A program made the position numbers and the translations under genes. Source: Marivita sp. GX14005 (lineage in GTDB: Bacteria; Pseudomonadota; Alphaproteobacteria; Rhodobacterales; Rhodobacteraceae). Taken from it: 64,000 nucleotides of DNA. Under the pieces are notes generated by a model that saw nothing but the letters and a program-made list of their open reading frames with translations, ran no database searches and was not told the origin of the DNA. Below are positions 25,378 to 34,752 of the stretch, in pieces; position 1 is the first letter of the stretch, and each line of letters opens with the position of its first letter. The DNA is taken from NCBI RefSeq assembly GCF_023370775.1, contig NZ_JAMCCQ010000003.1, positions 186,001 through 250,000 on the forward strand, written 5' to 3'.

Positions 25378-26505
25378 ATGCAGGAGCCGGAATTCAGCCT
25401 TGGAATCGAAGAGGAATACCTGCTTGTCGATCTCGACAGTTTCGAGCTGGCGGAAGCTCCAGAGGAGTTGATGCGCGCCTGCACGGCGGAACTCGAAGAT
25501 CAGGTCAGCCCCGAATTCCTGCAATGCCAGATCGAGATCGGCACCAAGGTCTGCGCCGATATCGATGCGGCTCGCGACGATCTCAAGCGCCTGCGCAGCA
25601 CGGTCGCCCGCTGCGCCGCCCAGCATAACCTCGCCCCGATCGCCGCCTCATGCCATCCGTTCGGCGACTGGAAAACCCAGGCCCGCACCGAGAAGGACCG
25701 CTACGAGGATCTCGACAATTCGCTTGCCGGGGTGGTGCGACGCATGCTGATCTGCGGCATGCATGTGCATGTCGGGCTTGGCGACGATGCGCTGCGTGCC
25801 GATCTGATGGGGCAACTGGCCTATTTCCTGCCGCACCTGCTGGCACTGTCCACCTCCTCGCCCTTCTGGCAGGGGCAGGATAGCGGGCTCGCCTCCTACC
25901 GCATTTCGGTCTTCGACAACCTGCCCCGCACCGGCCTGCCGCCGCAATTCGACAATTGGGCGGATTTCGAACGCTCGGTCTCCGCACTGGTCGATCTGGG
26001 GCTGATCGAGGACGCCTCGAAAATCTGGTGGGATCTGCGCCCCTCTTGCCGCTTCCCGACGCTGGAGACGCGCATCATGGATGTGCAGCCCCGGCTCGAG
26101 GATACGTTGACGCTCGCCGCGCTGAACCAGTGCCTGCTGCGGATGCTTTGGCGGCTGCGCATCCGCAACCAGCGCTGGCGGCGCTACGACCCGTTCCTGA
26201 TCGACGAAAACCGCTGGCGCGCGCAACGCTATGGGGTCACCGACGGGCTGATCGATTTCGGCCGCGGCGCCATCGTCCCGATGGACGAGTTGGTAGGTGA
26301 AATCATCGCCTTGGTCGAAGAGGATGCCGGTATCCTCGGCTGCGCCCGCGAGATCGAACGGGCGCGCGATCTCGTCCGGAAGGGCAATGCCAGCATCCAT
26401 CAGCGCGCGGCCCATGCCCGCGCGAAAGAGGCCGGCGCCGATGCGGCGGGGCAGATGCAGGCGGTGGTGCGCCACCTTGTGGAAGCCTTTCACGAGGGGC
26501 TGTGA
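25378..26505 (+). CDS. carboxylate-amine ligase, YbdK/GCS2 family
   Basis: A 375-residue protein of the glutamate-cysteine ligase 2 family. [11 protein letters not shown] at residues 9-19 is the metal/ATP-binding hallmark, followed by [24 protein letters not shown] (active-site histidines) and a C-terminal [17 protein letters not shown]. YbdK enzymes have weak glutamate-cysteine ligase activity and the natural substrate is unsettled. GAGGAGAG before the ATG is a good ribosome site. It is placed in the middle of valine-catabolic genes without an obvious metabolic link. Confidence 0.92.
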   Translation: MQEPEFSLGIEEEYLLVDLDSFELAEAPEELMRACTAELEDQVSPEFLQCQIEIGTKVCADIDAARDDLKRLRSTVARCAAQHNLAPIAASCHPFGDWKTQARTEKDRYEDLDNSLAGVVRRMLICGMHVHVGLGDDALRADLMGQLAYFLPHLLALSTSSPFWQGQDSGLASYRISVFDNLPRTGLPPQFDNWADFERSVSALVDLGLIEDASKIWWDLRPSCRFPTLETRIMDVQPRLEDTLTLAALNQCLLRMLWRLRIRNQRWRRYDPFLIDENRWRAQRYGVTDGLIDFGRGAIVPMDELVGEIIALVEEDAGILGCAREIERARDLVRKGNASIHQRAAHARAKEAGADAAGQMQAVVRHLVEAFHEGL

Positions 26506-26583
26506 AAGCCGCTTGCAAATCTTCTGCAACAATTGAAAATTAAACAGGCGTTCAATTCACCACATCCAGAGGGGAGCGCCGCG

Positions 26584-27723
26584 ATGGATTTCGCCCTGAC
26601 CGAGGAACAATCCGCGATCTTCGACATGGCCCACGCCTTCGGGCAGGAGCACATCGCGCCCCATGCGCGCGACTGGGAGGCGCAGGGCACCATCCCCAAG
26701 AAGCTTTGGCCGAAGGTGGGCGAGTTGGGACTTGCCGGCATCTATGTCTCCGAAGACAGCGGCGGCACCGGGCTCTCGCGGCTCGACGCCACGCTGGTTT
26801 TCGAGGCGCTCAGCATGGCCTGCCCGTCGGTCGCGGCTTTCCTGTCGATCCACAACATGTGCGCCAGGATGATCGACGCCTATGGCTCGGATGAGATGAA
26901 GGCTCGCGTCCTTCCGAAGGCACTGACGATGGAAACGGTGCTCGGCTATTGCCTGACCGAACCCGGCAGCGGATCGGACGCCGCCGCGCTGAAAACCCGC
27001 GCGGATCGCACCAATGAAGGCTACACGCTGAACGGCACCAAGGCGTTCATCTCGGGCGGCGGCTATTCGGATGCCTATATCGTCATGGCCCGCACCGGCG
27101 AGGACGGCCCGCGCGGCATCTCGGCCCTGCTGGTCGAGGACGGCGCGCCGGGGCTGAGTTTTGGCGGGCTGGAAGACAAGATGGGCTGGCGGTCACAGCC
27201 GACGCGGCAGGTGCAGTTCGACGATTGCCGCGTCGCATCAGCCAACCTGCTGGGCGAGGAAGGGCGCGGCTTCAAATACGCGATGGCGGGGCTCGATGGC
27301 GGGCGGCTCAACATCGCCGCCTGTTCGCTGGGCGCGGCGCAAGCTGGGCTGGATGCCACCCTGGCCTACATGGCCGAACGCCGCGCCTTCGGCAAATCTA
27401 TCGACCAGTTCCAGGCGCTGCAATTCCGCCTTGCCGACATGGAGATCGAATTGCAGGCCGCACGCACCTTTCTGCGCCAGGCCGCCTGGAAGCTCGACAA
27501 CGCCGCACCGGACGCGACGAAGTTCTGCGCCATGGCCAAGAAATTCGTCACCGAAACCGGCAGCCGCGTTGTCGATCAATGCCTGCAACTGCATGGCGGC
27601 TACGGCTATCTCGCGGATTACGGCATTGAGAAACTCGTCCGCGACCTGCGTGTTCACCAGATCCTCGAAGGCACGAACGAGATCATGCGCCTGATCGTCG
27701 CGCGCGAGATGCTTGCGACCTAG
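26584..27723 (+). CDS. acyl-CoA dehydrogenase, probable isobutyryl-CoA dehydrogenase
   Basis: A 379-residue flavoenzyme. The N-terminal helical domain (FALTEEQSAIFDMAHAFG), YCLTEPGSGSDAAALKTRA, the middle strand domain and the C-terminal QLHGGYGYLADYGIEKLVRD are classic. The base is the Glu in ILEGTNEIMRL. It is followed by a 3-hydroxyisobutyryl-CoA hydrolase-like gene and mmsB, so oxidation of isobutyryl-CoA to methacrylyl-CoA in valine breakdown is the most likely role. Substrate specificity is inferred from context. GGGAG lies before the ATG. Confidence 0.92.
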   Translation: MDFALTEEQSAIFDMAHAFGQEHIAPHARDWEAQGTIPKKLWPKVGELGLAGIYVSEDSGGTGLSRLDATLVFEALSMACPSVAAFLSIHNMCARMIDAYGSDEMKARVLPKALTMETVLGYCLTEPGSGSDAAALKTRADRTNEGYTLNGTKAFISGGGYSDAYIVMARTGEDGPRGISALLVEDGAPGLSFGGLEDKMGWRSQPTRQVQFDDCRVASANLLGEEGRGFKYAMAGLDGGRLNIAACSLGAAQAGLDATLAYMAERRAFGKSIDQFQALQFRLADMEIELQAARTFLRQAAWKLDNAAPDATKFCAMAKKFVTETGSRVVDQCLQLHGGYGYLADYGIEKLVRDLRVHQILEGTNEIMRLIVAREMLAT

Positions 27724-27734
27724 CCGTTCGCGCG

Positions 27735-27802
27735 CTTCTCTGTTTCAAAAATATCTCGGGGGAGTCGCGCTTGCGCGACGGGGGCAGCGCCCCCCGCCCC
27801 GC
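27735..27802. repeat. CTCTGTTTC/ATATCTCGGGG intergenic repeat, copy R2
   Basis: CTTCTCTGTTTCAAAAATAT leads into CTCGGGGG, then a hairpin with arms GTCGCGC/GCGCGAC and a GGGGGCAGCGCCCCCC-type hairpin. It fills the gap between the acyl-CoA dehydrogenase and hydratase genes, where it could weaken read-through. Confidence 0.75.
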
Positions 27803-27821
27803 TCAATACAGGCAAAGGCAT

Positions 27822-28865
27822 ATGACAGATATCGATATCCGCCAGGACGGCCATGCCGGTCGTATCACGCTGAACCGCCCCAAGGCTCTGAACGCGCTCA
27901 CGCATGAAATGTGCCTGTCCATCGAAAGCGCGCTCTGGGACTGGCGGGCCGATCCCCGGATCAAGCTCGTGCTGATCGATGCCGCCGGCGACAAGGCGTT
28001 CTGCGCGGGTGGCGATATCGCCGAGATGTATGCCACCGGCATGGCCGGCGATTACGCCTATGGCCGCAGCTTCTGGCGCGACGAATACCGCATGAACGCC
28101 CTCATCGCCGAATATCCCAAGCCCGTGGTCAGCTTTTTGCAGGGCTACACGATGGGCGGCGGGGTCGGGATCGGCTGTCACGGCTCGCATCGCGTCGTCG
28201 GCGAAAGCGCGCGGATCGCCATGCCGGAATGTGGCATCGGGCTCATCCCGGATGTGGGAGGCTCGCTGCTACTGGCGAACGCGCCGGGGCGGATCGGCGA
28301 CTATCTCGCCCTGACCGCCGAGCGGATGGGGCCGGCGGATGCGATCCATGCCGGTTTTGCCGATCTCTTCATTCCCGAGGCGGATTGGAACGGGATCAAG
28401 GCGCGGCTTTGCGTCTCCGGCGAGGTCGCCGGACTGGCCCGCGCCGCCGCCGAGCCGCCCGCTTCCCAATTGCGCGAAAAGCGCGCGCAGGTCGACAGGC
28501 TCTTCAAAGCCGGCACCTATGCGGACCTCATCCGAACCTTGCGCACCAGCGACGCGGACGGCGCGGGCGAGATCCACGGCGCGCTCTCGCGCAATTCGCC
28601 GCTTTCGATGGCCTGCGCGCTCGCGATCCTCAGCCGCCTGCGCCGCGAGGGGGCCGGGATGCGCCGGGCGCTGGAATTGGAATATCGCTTCACCTCGCGC
28701 GCGATGGAACATGGCGATTTCCTCGAAGGCATCCGCGCCGCGATCATCGACAAGGACAAATCGCCGAAATGGCGGCATGATCCGGGCGATGTACCGCAAG
28801 GCGACATTGCGGCGATGCTGGCCCCGGTGGAGGGCACGCCGCTGACATTCGAACGACAGGAGTAA
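27822..28865 (+). CDS. 3-hydroxyisobutyryl-CoA hydrolase / enoyl-CoA hydratase family
   Basis: A 347-residue crotonase-fold protein. The oxyanion-hole segments are DKAFCAGGDIAEMY (about residues 58-71) and YTMGGGVGIGCHGSHRVV, and the hydrolase-type acidic residues lie in MPECGIGLIPDVGGS. The extra C-terminal 100 residues (to ...MLAPVEGTPLTFER) fit the 3-hydroxyisobutyryl-CoA hydrolase subgroup rather than short hydratases. It removes CoA before the MmsB step. AAAGG lies close to the ATG, and mmsB starts 4 bp after the stop. Confidence 0.9.
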   Translation: MTDIDIRQDGHAGRITLNRPKALNALTHEMCLSIESALWDWRADPRIKLVLIDAAGDKAFCAGGDIAEMYATGMAGDYAYGRSFWRDEYRMNALIAEYPKPVVSFLQGYTMGGGVGIGCHGSHRVVGESARIAMPECGIGLIPDVGGSLLLANAPGRIGDYLALTAERMGPADAIHAGFADLFIPEADWNGIKARLCVSGEVAGLARAAAEPPASQLREKRAQVDRLFKAGTYADLIRTLRTSDADGAGEIHGALSRNSPLSMACALAILSRLRREGAGMRRALELEYRFTSRAMEHGDFLEGIRAAIIDKDKSPKWRHDPGDVPQGDIAAMLAPVEGTPLTFERQE

Positions 28866-28869
28866 GGCC

Positions 28870-29742
28870 ATGAAGATCGGGTTTATCGGGCTGGGAAACA
28901 TGGGCGCGCCGATGGCGGCCAATCTGGCGCTGGCGGGTCACGAGGTCACGGGGTTCGACACCGCCGGGATCGCGGTCGACGGCGTGCACCTCGCCGGCAG
29001 CGCCGCCGAGGCGGCCCGCGATGCAGCAATCGTCGTGACCATGCTGCCCAATGGCGAGATCCTGCGCGATGTGGCCGCGCAGGTGATCCCCGAAATGCAG
29101 CGCGGCGCCGTGTTGCTCGATTGCTCGACGGTCGATGTGCAAAGCGCGCGCGCGGTCGCGCAGGAGGCGGAAAAGGCCGGGCTGCTGTCGCTCGACGCGC
29201 CGGTTTCGGGCGGGATCGGCGGCGCGCAGGCCGGCAGCCTGACCTTCATGGTGGGCGGGCCGGCGGACGCCTATCGCACCGCCCTGCCCCTGTTCGAGAT
29301 CATGGGACAAAAATCGGTCCATTGCGGCGCTTCAGGCAACGGGCAGGCGGCGAAGATCTGCAACAACATGATCCTTGGCGCGACGATGATCGTGACCTGC
29401 GAAGCCTTCGCGCTGGCCGACAAGCTGGGTCTGGATCGGCAGGCGATGTTCGACGTAGTGAGCACGTCCTCGGGCTATAGCTGGTCGTTGAACGCCTATT
29501 GCCCTGCGCCCGGTATCGGCCCGCAGAGCCCTGCCGACAACGACTACAGGCCGGGCTTTGCTGCGGAACTGATGCTCAAGGATCTGCGCCTGAGCCAGCA
29601 GGCCGCCGAAAGCGCGGATGCCGACACGCCGATCGGTGCGGCGGCGACCGATCTCTATGCCCGGTTCGTCGAGGAAGAAGGCGGCAAGGGCCGCGATTTT
29701 TCCGCCATGCTTCCGCGCTTCGAAACCCGCCGCAGGGGCTGA
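28870..29742 (+). CDS. mmsB: 3-hydroxyisobutyrate dehydrogenase
   Basis: A 290-residue NAD-dependent enzyme that makes methylmalonate semialdehyde. GFIGLGNMGAPMAANLAL at the N-terminus is the dinucleotide-binding loop plus signature. DAPVSGGIGGAQAGSL is the substrate loop, and the catalytic Lys is in GNGQAAKICNN. The product feeds MmsA, encoded 4.7 kb upstream. It is tightly coupled (4 bp gap) to the hydrolase gene. Confidence 0.95.
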   Translation: MKIGFIGLGNMGAPMAANLALAGHEVTGFDTAGIAVDGVHLAGSAAEAARDAAIVVTMLPNGEILRDVAAQVIPEMQRGAVLLDCSTVDVQSARAVAQEAEKAGLLSLDAPVSGGIGGAQAGSLTFMVGGPADAYRTALPLFEIMGQKSVHCGASGNGQAAKICNNMILGATMIVTCEAFALADKLGLDRQAMFDVVSTSSGYSWSLNAYCPAPGIGPQSPADNDYRPGFAAELMLKDLRLSQQAAESADADTPIGAAATDLYARFVEEEGGKGRDFSAMLPRFETRRRG

Positions 29743-29749
29743 AGGCGAG

Positions 29750-29763
29750 TTGATCCAGATCAT
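29750..29763. promoter_or_regulatory. FNR/CRP-type site before the DUF2892 gene
   Basis: TTGATCCAGATCAT matches the FNR consensus TTGAT-N4-ATCAA except for the final base. It lies 59-72 bp before the next start codon, a fitting position for FnrL-dependent activation under low oxygen. The motif is short, so a chance match is possible. Confidence 0.5.
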
Positions 29764-29821
29764 ATGCCGTTTTTCGAAGATGTCATAACCTGAACGAGAT
29801 CACATGATTCAGGAGTTTGAC

Positions 29822-30025
29822 ATGCTGAAGAAAAACATGGGCACGACCGATCGCGTGTTGCGCGTCATCGTCGGGCTGGCGCTGCTTCTGGCCTTCTTCA
29901 TGGGCGTGGGCGGCGATCTGAACTGGCTTTTCTTGATCGGGATCATCCCGGTCCTCACCGGGCTGGTGGGCTCTTGCCCGGCCTATACGCTGTTCGGGAT
30001 CAACTCCTGCCCCAGATCGCGATGA
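29822..30025 (+). CDS. small DUF2892 membrane protein
   Basis: A 67-residue membrane protein (MLKKNMGTTDRVLRVIVGLA) with two hydrophobic helices. The GSCPAYTLFGINSC tail has the two conserved cysteines of this family (YgaP-like inner-membrane domain). AGGAG precedes the ATG. The family is often linked to sulfur or rhodanese functions, and an FNR-like site upstream suggests an oxygen-responsive role. No partner gene is adjacent. Confidence 0.85.
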   Translation: MLKKNMGTTDRVLRVIVGLALLLAFFMGVGGDLNWLFLIGIIPVLTGLVGSCPAYTLFGINSCPRSR

Positions 30026-30093
30026 AATTGTGGCGGCGCAGGAAACAGTCGCCGCCCGACTTGCTAAAATTAACCTAAATTTCAGCGCATTAA

Positions 30094-30147
30094 GGCCGTC
30101 TTGCCCGGCGATACCGAGGTAAATCCTTGGTTAACGGCAAGACGGTC
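30094..30147 (+). promoter_or_regulatory. long stem-loop just before the Hint-domain gene
   Basis: Arms CCGTCTTGCC (30096-30105) and GGCAAGACGG (30136-30145) are perfect, with a G-T and a G-C pair extending them. The structure ends 5 bp before the ATG and leaves no room for a normal ribosome site, so it may control translation of the following gene or terminate an upstream leader. Confidence 0.5.
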
Positions 30148-30152
30148 CCATC

Positions 30153-31733
30153 ATGCCCATCGCGCAAGAACTGCCGATCAATACCTCCGCCAGCGCGCTC
30201 GACATGGCGAACACGATCTTCGGCGCGGGCATCACGGTCAACAGCGCCAGCTATACGGGCGATTCGCGCTCATCGGGCGTCTACACCAACGGCGACAGCG
30301 TTTCGCCCGATCTGACCCCCGGCGATACCGGTGTGATCCTGTCGACGGGCCGCGCGGAGGACGTGACGAACGACCCGCGCTGGTGGCAGCCGTCGAACAC
30401 GAATTTCAGAGGAAACACCTCCACCAACACCTCCGGCACCGGCGACAGCGATTTCACCGCGATTGCGGGCGCCAGCACCTTCGATGCCTCGTTCCTCGAA
30501 GTCACCTTCACGCCGAACGGCAACACGCTGACGCTCGATTTCGTCATCGCGTCCGAGGAATATCCCGAATATATCAGCTCGCAATTTCTTGACGTGGTCG
30601 GCATCTGGGTCAATGGCACGCAGGCGACGGTGAATGTCGGATCGGGGCAGGTGTCGGTCGGGAATATCAACGGCAACACCGCCAACAACCTGTATCGCGA
30701 CAATACGAACGATCAATACAACACCGAAATGGACGGTTTCACCGTCACATTGAGCGTCGTCGCGCCGGTCAATGCAGGGGTTCAGAACACGATCAAGATC
30801 GGCATCGCCGATGTGCAGGACAGCAACTACGATTCCAACCTTCTCATTGCCGGCGGCTCGGCGCAATCGAGCCTCGTGGCGGATGACGACACGCTCAATA
30901 TCGGGCTGAACAGCACCAAGATTGTCGACGTTCTGGCCAATGACAGCACCACCGCCGGGACGATGACGATCACCCAGATCAACGGCATTGCGGTTGTCGC
31001 GGGCGATTCGGTCACCCTCACCTCCGGGCAAGTGGTGACGCTCAATCCCGATGGCACGCTGAGCGTGCAATCCGATGGCGATACCGAAACCGCGTATTTC
31101 AATTACACGGTCGAGAACGGGCTGGGCAATTCCGACACGGGCGTTGTGCAGGTCACGCAGATGCCCTGCTTCGTCGCTGGAACGCTGATCGACACGCCGC
31201 GCGGGCCGGTGGCGGTGGAAACGCTCCGCCCCGGCGATCTGGTGTTGACGCTCGACGATGGCGCGATGCCCGTTCGCTGGGCGGGGGCCCGCGAAACGGT
31301 GGCGGAGGGGCGGTTCGCCCCGATCCTCATCAGCGCCGGAAGCTTTGGCGCAGAGCGCGACGTTCTGCTTTCGCCGCAGCACCGCGTGCTGATCCGCGAC
31401 ATTTGGGCTGAATTGCTTTTTGGCGAGGCGGAGGTGCTCATCAAGGCGCGCGATCTGGTCAATGGCTGCACCGTGCGGCAGGTGACGACAGGCGCGCCGG
31501 TGACCTATGTTCACCTGCTCTTCGACCGGCATGAAATCCTGACATCCTCGGGGCTTGCCTCGGAAAGCTATCTTCCCGGCCCGATGATGGCACAGAGTTT
31601 CGACGCCGAAGCCCAGGCCGAGATCATCACGCTCTTCCCGGAGCTTGCCGATCACGCTGCGCGCAACTGGACTGCCGCACGACCGATCCTGAAAAGCCAC
31701 GAGGCGCGCGCCTTGCAAGCCCGCGCTGCCTGA
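30153..31733 (+). CDS. choice-of-anchor L / Hint-domain secreted protein
   Basis: A 526-residue acidic protein. Residues 1-240 fit a choice-of-anchor L domain (PINTSASALDMANTIFGAGI, ASEEYPEYISSQFLDVVGIW). A cadherin-like middle part follows (DDDTLNIGLNSTKIVDVLAN). A Hint domain starts near residue 338 (PCFVAGTLIDTPRGPVAVET, RPGDLVLTLDDG, LSPQHRVLIRD) and has the Cys and late-histidine pattern of the intein/Hedgehog fold. There is no N-terminal signal peptide, so type I-like secretion is probable. These proteins are common in Roseobacters and may self-process. Adhesion or surface attachment is a plausible role. Confidence 0.85.
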   Translation: MPIAQELPINTSASALDMANTIFGAGITVNSASYTGDSRSSGVYTNGDSVSPDLTPGDTGVILSTGRAEDVTNDPRWWQPSNTNFRGNTSTNTSGTGDSDFTAIAGASTFDASFLEVTFTPNGNTLTLDFVIASEEYPEYISSQFLDVVGIWVNGTQATVNVGSGQVSVGNINGNTANNLYRDNTNDQYNTEMDGFTVTLSVVAPVNAGVQNTIKIGIADVQDSNYDSNLLIAGGSAQSSLVADDDTLNIGLNSTKIVDVLANDSTTAGTMTITQINGIAVVAGDSVTLTSGQVVTLNPDGTLSVQSDGDTETAYFNYTVENGLGNSDTGVVQVTQMPCFVAGTLIDTPRGPVAVETLRPGDLVLTLDDGAMPVRWAGARETVAEGRFAPILISAGSFGAERDVLLSPQHRVLIRDIWAELLFGEAEVLIKARDLVNGCTVRQVTTGAPVTYVHLLFDRHEILTSSGLASESYLPGPMMAQSFDAEAQAEIITLFPELADHAARNWTAARPILKSHEARALQARAA

Positions 31734-31736
31734 TCC

Positions 31737-34598
31737 CTATTCCGCCGCCATCGGTTTTTTCGCCTCCAGCATCGGCTTGAGGTAGCGGCCGGTATGGCTC
31801 TCGACCACCTCGGCAACCTGCTCCGGCGTGCCGGTCGCCACAATCCGCCCGCCGCCGTCGCCGCCTTCGGGGCCGATATCGATGAGCCAATCGGCTGTCT
31901 TGATGACGTCGAGGTTATGTTCGATCACCACGACCGAATTGCCCTGCTCGACGAGTTCATGCAGCACTTCAAGAAGCTTGCGCACATCCTCGAAATGCAA
32001 GCCGGTTGTCGGCTCGTCCAGGATATAAAGCGTCCGCCCGGTGGACCGTTTCGCCAGTTCCTTCGACAGCTTGACGCGCTGCGCTTCGCCGCCTGAAAGC
32101 GTTGTCGCCTGCTGACCGACCTTGATATAGCCAAGACCCACGCGGCATAGCGCGTCCATCTTCTCGCGAATGGACGGCACCGCCTTGAAGAACTCCTGCG
32201 CATCTTCAACCGTCATATCAAGAACGTCGGCTATGCTCTTGCCTTTGAACTTGATTTCCAATGTCTCACGGTTGTAGCGCGCGCCCTTGCAGGTCTCGCA
32301 GGTGACGTAAACGTCGGGCAAAAAATGCATCTCGATCTTGATGACACCATCACCCTGACACGCCTCACAGCGCCCGCCCTTTACGTTGAAGCTGAACCGC
32401 CCCGGCTTATAGCCGCGCGCCTTGGCCTCGGGCAGCCCCGCGAACCAGTCGCGGATCGGGGTGAAGGCACCGGTATAGGTCGCCGGGTTCGAGCGCGGCG
32501 TGCGCCCGATAGGCCGCTGATCGATGTCGATCACCTTGTCCAGATGCTCCAGCCCCTTGATCGTCTCGCAGGGCGCGGGCGTCTGCCGCGCACCATTGAG
32601 CCGCATCGAGGCGGTCTTGAACAATGTCTCGATGGTCAGCGTCGACTTGCCCCCGCCCGACACACCCGTCACGCAAACGAACTTGCCGAGCGGAAATTCG
32701 GCAGTCACGTTCTGCAAATTGTTGCCTGTCGCCTTCACGACCTTGAGCGCCTTCCGGTTCCCCTTGCGGCGCTTCGCCGGCACCGCGATCTTGCGCGCGC
32801 CGCTCAGATATTGCCCAGTCAGCGAGGCCGGATCGTCCGCGACCTCCTGCGGTGTGCCCTTGGAGACGACCTGCCCGCCATGCACCCCCGCGCCGGGGCC
32901 GATATCGAAAACGTAATCGGCCTCGCGGATCGCTTCCTCGTCATGTTCGACCACGATCACCGTATTGCCCTGATCGCGCAGGTTCTTGAGCGTTCCGAGC
33001 AAACGGTCATTGTCGCGCTGGTGCAGCCCGATGGACGGCTCGTCGAGCACGTAAAGCACGCCGGTCAAGCCGCTGCCGATCTGGCTGGCGAGCCGGATCC
33101 GCTGACTCTCGCCGCCCGACAGCGTGCCGGCATTGCGCGACAGGGTCAGGTATTCGAGCCCGACATTGTTCAGAAATCCAAGCCTCTCGCGGATCTCCTT
33201 GAGGATCGCCACGGCAATCTCGTTCTTCTGCTGGCTCAGATGATCGGGCACGGTCTTGCACCAGTCGAACGCCTCGCGGATCGACATCTGCACAACCTGG
33301 CCGACATGCAGACCCGCGATCTTGACCGCCAGCGCCTCCTGCCGCAGACGGTAGCCGTCGCAAGTGCCGCAAGGGCGGTTGTTCTGGTAGCGCTCGAATT
33401 CCTCGCGAATCCAGCTTGAATCCGTTTCGCGGTAGCGGCGTTCCATATTGGGAATCACGCCCTCGAATGTCCGCGTGACGTTGTAGATGCGGCCCCCTTC
33501 GTCATAGCGGAAGGGGATCTCCTCATCGCCCGATCCGTAAAGGAAGACCTGCTGCACATGCGCATCCAGATCCTTCCAGCGCGCATTCTTGTTGAACTCG
33601 TAATGCCGCGCGATGGCATCGATGGTCTGCAGGAAATACGGTGATTTCCCCTTGCGCCACGGTGCCAGCGCGCCATCGGAGATCTTGAGCGTCGTGTCGG
33701 GAACAACGAGGTTGGGATCGAAGAAGAGCTCAACCCCAAGCCCATCGCATTCCGGGCAAGCTCCGAACGGCGCGTTGAAGGAAAAGAGGCGCGGTTCGAT
33801 TTCGGGGATGGTGAATCCGCTGACCGGGCAGGCGAATTTCTCGGAGAACGTATGCCGTTCCGGCTCGCCTTCACTCGGCGCGGTTTCAAGGATCGCAATG
33901 CCGTCAGCCAGATCGAGCGCGGTGCGGAAACTGTCCGCGAGTCGTGTCTCAATTCCCTCTTTCACGACAAGACGGTCCACCACCACATCAATGTCATGGC
34001 GGAACTTCTTGTCGAGCGTCGGGGGCTCGTCCAACTCGTAGAACTGCCCGTCCACCTTGACCCGCTGGAACCCCTGCTTGCGCAGCTCCAAGAACTCCTT
34101 GCGATACTCGCCCTTGCGGTCGCGCACGATGGGCGCGAGCAGGTAGGCGCGCGTGCCCTCCTCCATCGCCATGACACGGTCGACCATATCCTGCACCTGC
34201 TGCGCCTCGATGGGCAGACCGGTGGCGGGGCTGTAGGGGGTGCCGACGCGCGCGAAGAGCAGCCGCATGTAATCGTAGATCTCCGTCACCGTGCCGACGG
34301 TCGAGCGCGGGTTCTTGGAGGTCGTCTTCTGTTCGATGGAGATCGCGGGAGACAGCCCGGTGATGTGATCCACATCCGGCTTTTCCATCATGTCGAGGAA
34401 CTGCCGCGCATAGGCCGACAGCGATTCGACATAGCGGCGCTGTCCCTCGGCATAGATCGTATCGAAAGCGAGGCTCGACTTGCCCGAGCCACTGAGCCCG
34501 GTGATGACCACAAGCTGGTCGCGCGGAATATCCACGTCGATATTCTTGAGGTTATGCTCGCGCGCGCCGCGCACTTCGATGTTCTTCAATTCGGCCAT
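31737..34598 (-). CDS. uvrA: excinuclease ABC subunit A
   Basis: A 953-residue UvrA, the damage-sensing ATPase of nucleotide excision repair. Walker A loops are [20 protein letters not shown] (residues 34-53) and [10 protein letters not shown] (near 646). The zinc fingers are CPVSG...CPECDGLG and CEACQGDG...CETCKG. The ABC signatures [16 protein letters not shown] and [16 protein letters not shown] are intact. The ATG at 34598 gives the normal [19 protein letters not shown] start; the frame extends 10 codons further. A LexA box lies upstream. It ends 3 bp from the convergent Hint gene. Confidence 0.97.
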   Translation of the reverse strand: MAELKNIEVRGAREHNLKNIDVDIPRDQLVVITGLSGSGKSSLAFDTIYAEGQRRYVESLSAYARQFLDMMEKPDVDHITGLSPAISIEQKTTSKNPRSTVGTVTEIYDYMRLLFARVGTPYSPATGLPIEAQQVQDMVDRVMAMEEGTRAYLLAPIVRDRKGEYRKEFLELRKQGFQRVKVDGQFYELDEPPTLDKKFRHDIDVVVDRLVVKEGIETRLADSFRTALDLADGIAILETAPSEGEPERHTFSEKFACPVSGFTIPEIEPRLFSFNAPFGACPECDGLGVELFFDPNLVVPDTTLKISDGALAPWRKGKSPYFLQTIDAIARHYEFNKNARWKDLDAHVQQVFLYGSGDEEIPFRYDEGGRIYNVTRTFEGVIPNMERRYRETDSSWIREEFERYQNNRPCGTCDGYRLRQEALAVKIAGLHVGQVVQMSIREAFDWCKTVPDHLSQQKNEIAVAILKEIRERLGFLNNVGLEYLTLSRNAGTLSGGESQRIRLASQIGSGLTGVLYVLDEPSIGLHQRDNDRLLGTLKNLRDQGNTVIVVEHDEEAIREADYVFDIGPGAGVHGGQVVSKGTPQEVADDPASLTGQYLSGARKIAVPAKRRKGNRKALKVVKATGNNLQNVTAEFPLGKFVCVTGVSGGGKSTLTIETLFKTASMRLNGARQTPAPCETIKGLEHLDKVIDIDQRPIGRTPRSNPATYTGAFTPIRDWFAGLPEAKARGYKPGRFSFNVKGGRCEACQGDGVIKIEMHFLPDVYVTCETCKGARYNRETLEIKFKGKSIADVLDMTVEDAQEFFKAVPSIREKMDALCRVGLGYIKVGQQATTLSGGEAQRVKLSKELAKRSTGRTLYILDEPTTGLHFEDVRKLLEVLHELVEQGNSVVVIEHNLDVIKTADWLIDIGPEGGDGGGRIVATGTPEQVAEVVESHTGRYLKPMLEAKKPMAAE

Positions 34599-34665
34599 TC
34601 TGCCCCCCGGCTCTTGCAAGGGTAACACATAGGGGGTCCGGCCGGTTTCGCCAATGGCTAAATGA

Positions 34666-34680
34666 GAACGAAGATGGAAC
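34666..34680 (-). promoter_or_regulatory. LexA (SOS) box upstream of uvrA
   Basis: The plus strand reads GAACGAAGATGGAAC, that is GTTC-N7-GTTC on the uvrA strand, an exact alphaproteobacterial LexA consensus. It lies about 70-80 bp before the uvrA start. A further GAAC follows at 34682. Uvr genes are standard SOS regulon members. Confidence 0.8.
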
Positions 34681-34697
34681 AGAACCGCAAGCTCAAG

Positions 34698-34748
34698 AAA
34701 ACGGGAACGAACCCCGCAACGAACAGGGCCGCAAGGTTCCGGACTTTC
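34698..34748 (-). terminator. large stem-loop after the ATP-grasp gene
   Basis: Outer arms ACGGGAA and TTCCCGT enclose about 35 bases with internal pairing, and on the minus strand the structure is followed by TTTTCTT. It lies directly after the ATP-grasp stop. Its size and bulges make it less certain than a simple hairpin. Confidence 0.5.
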
Positions 34749-34752
34749 CCGT

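Noticed and set aside
30270-31718. A 482-codon minus-strand frame
   Set aside because: It lies opposite the Hint-domain gene and has shadow-type composition (Arg, His, Gly).
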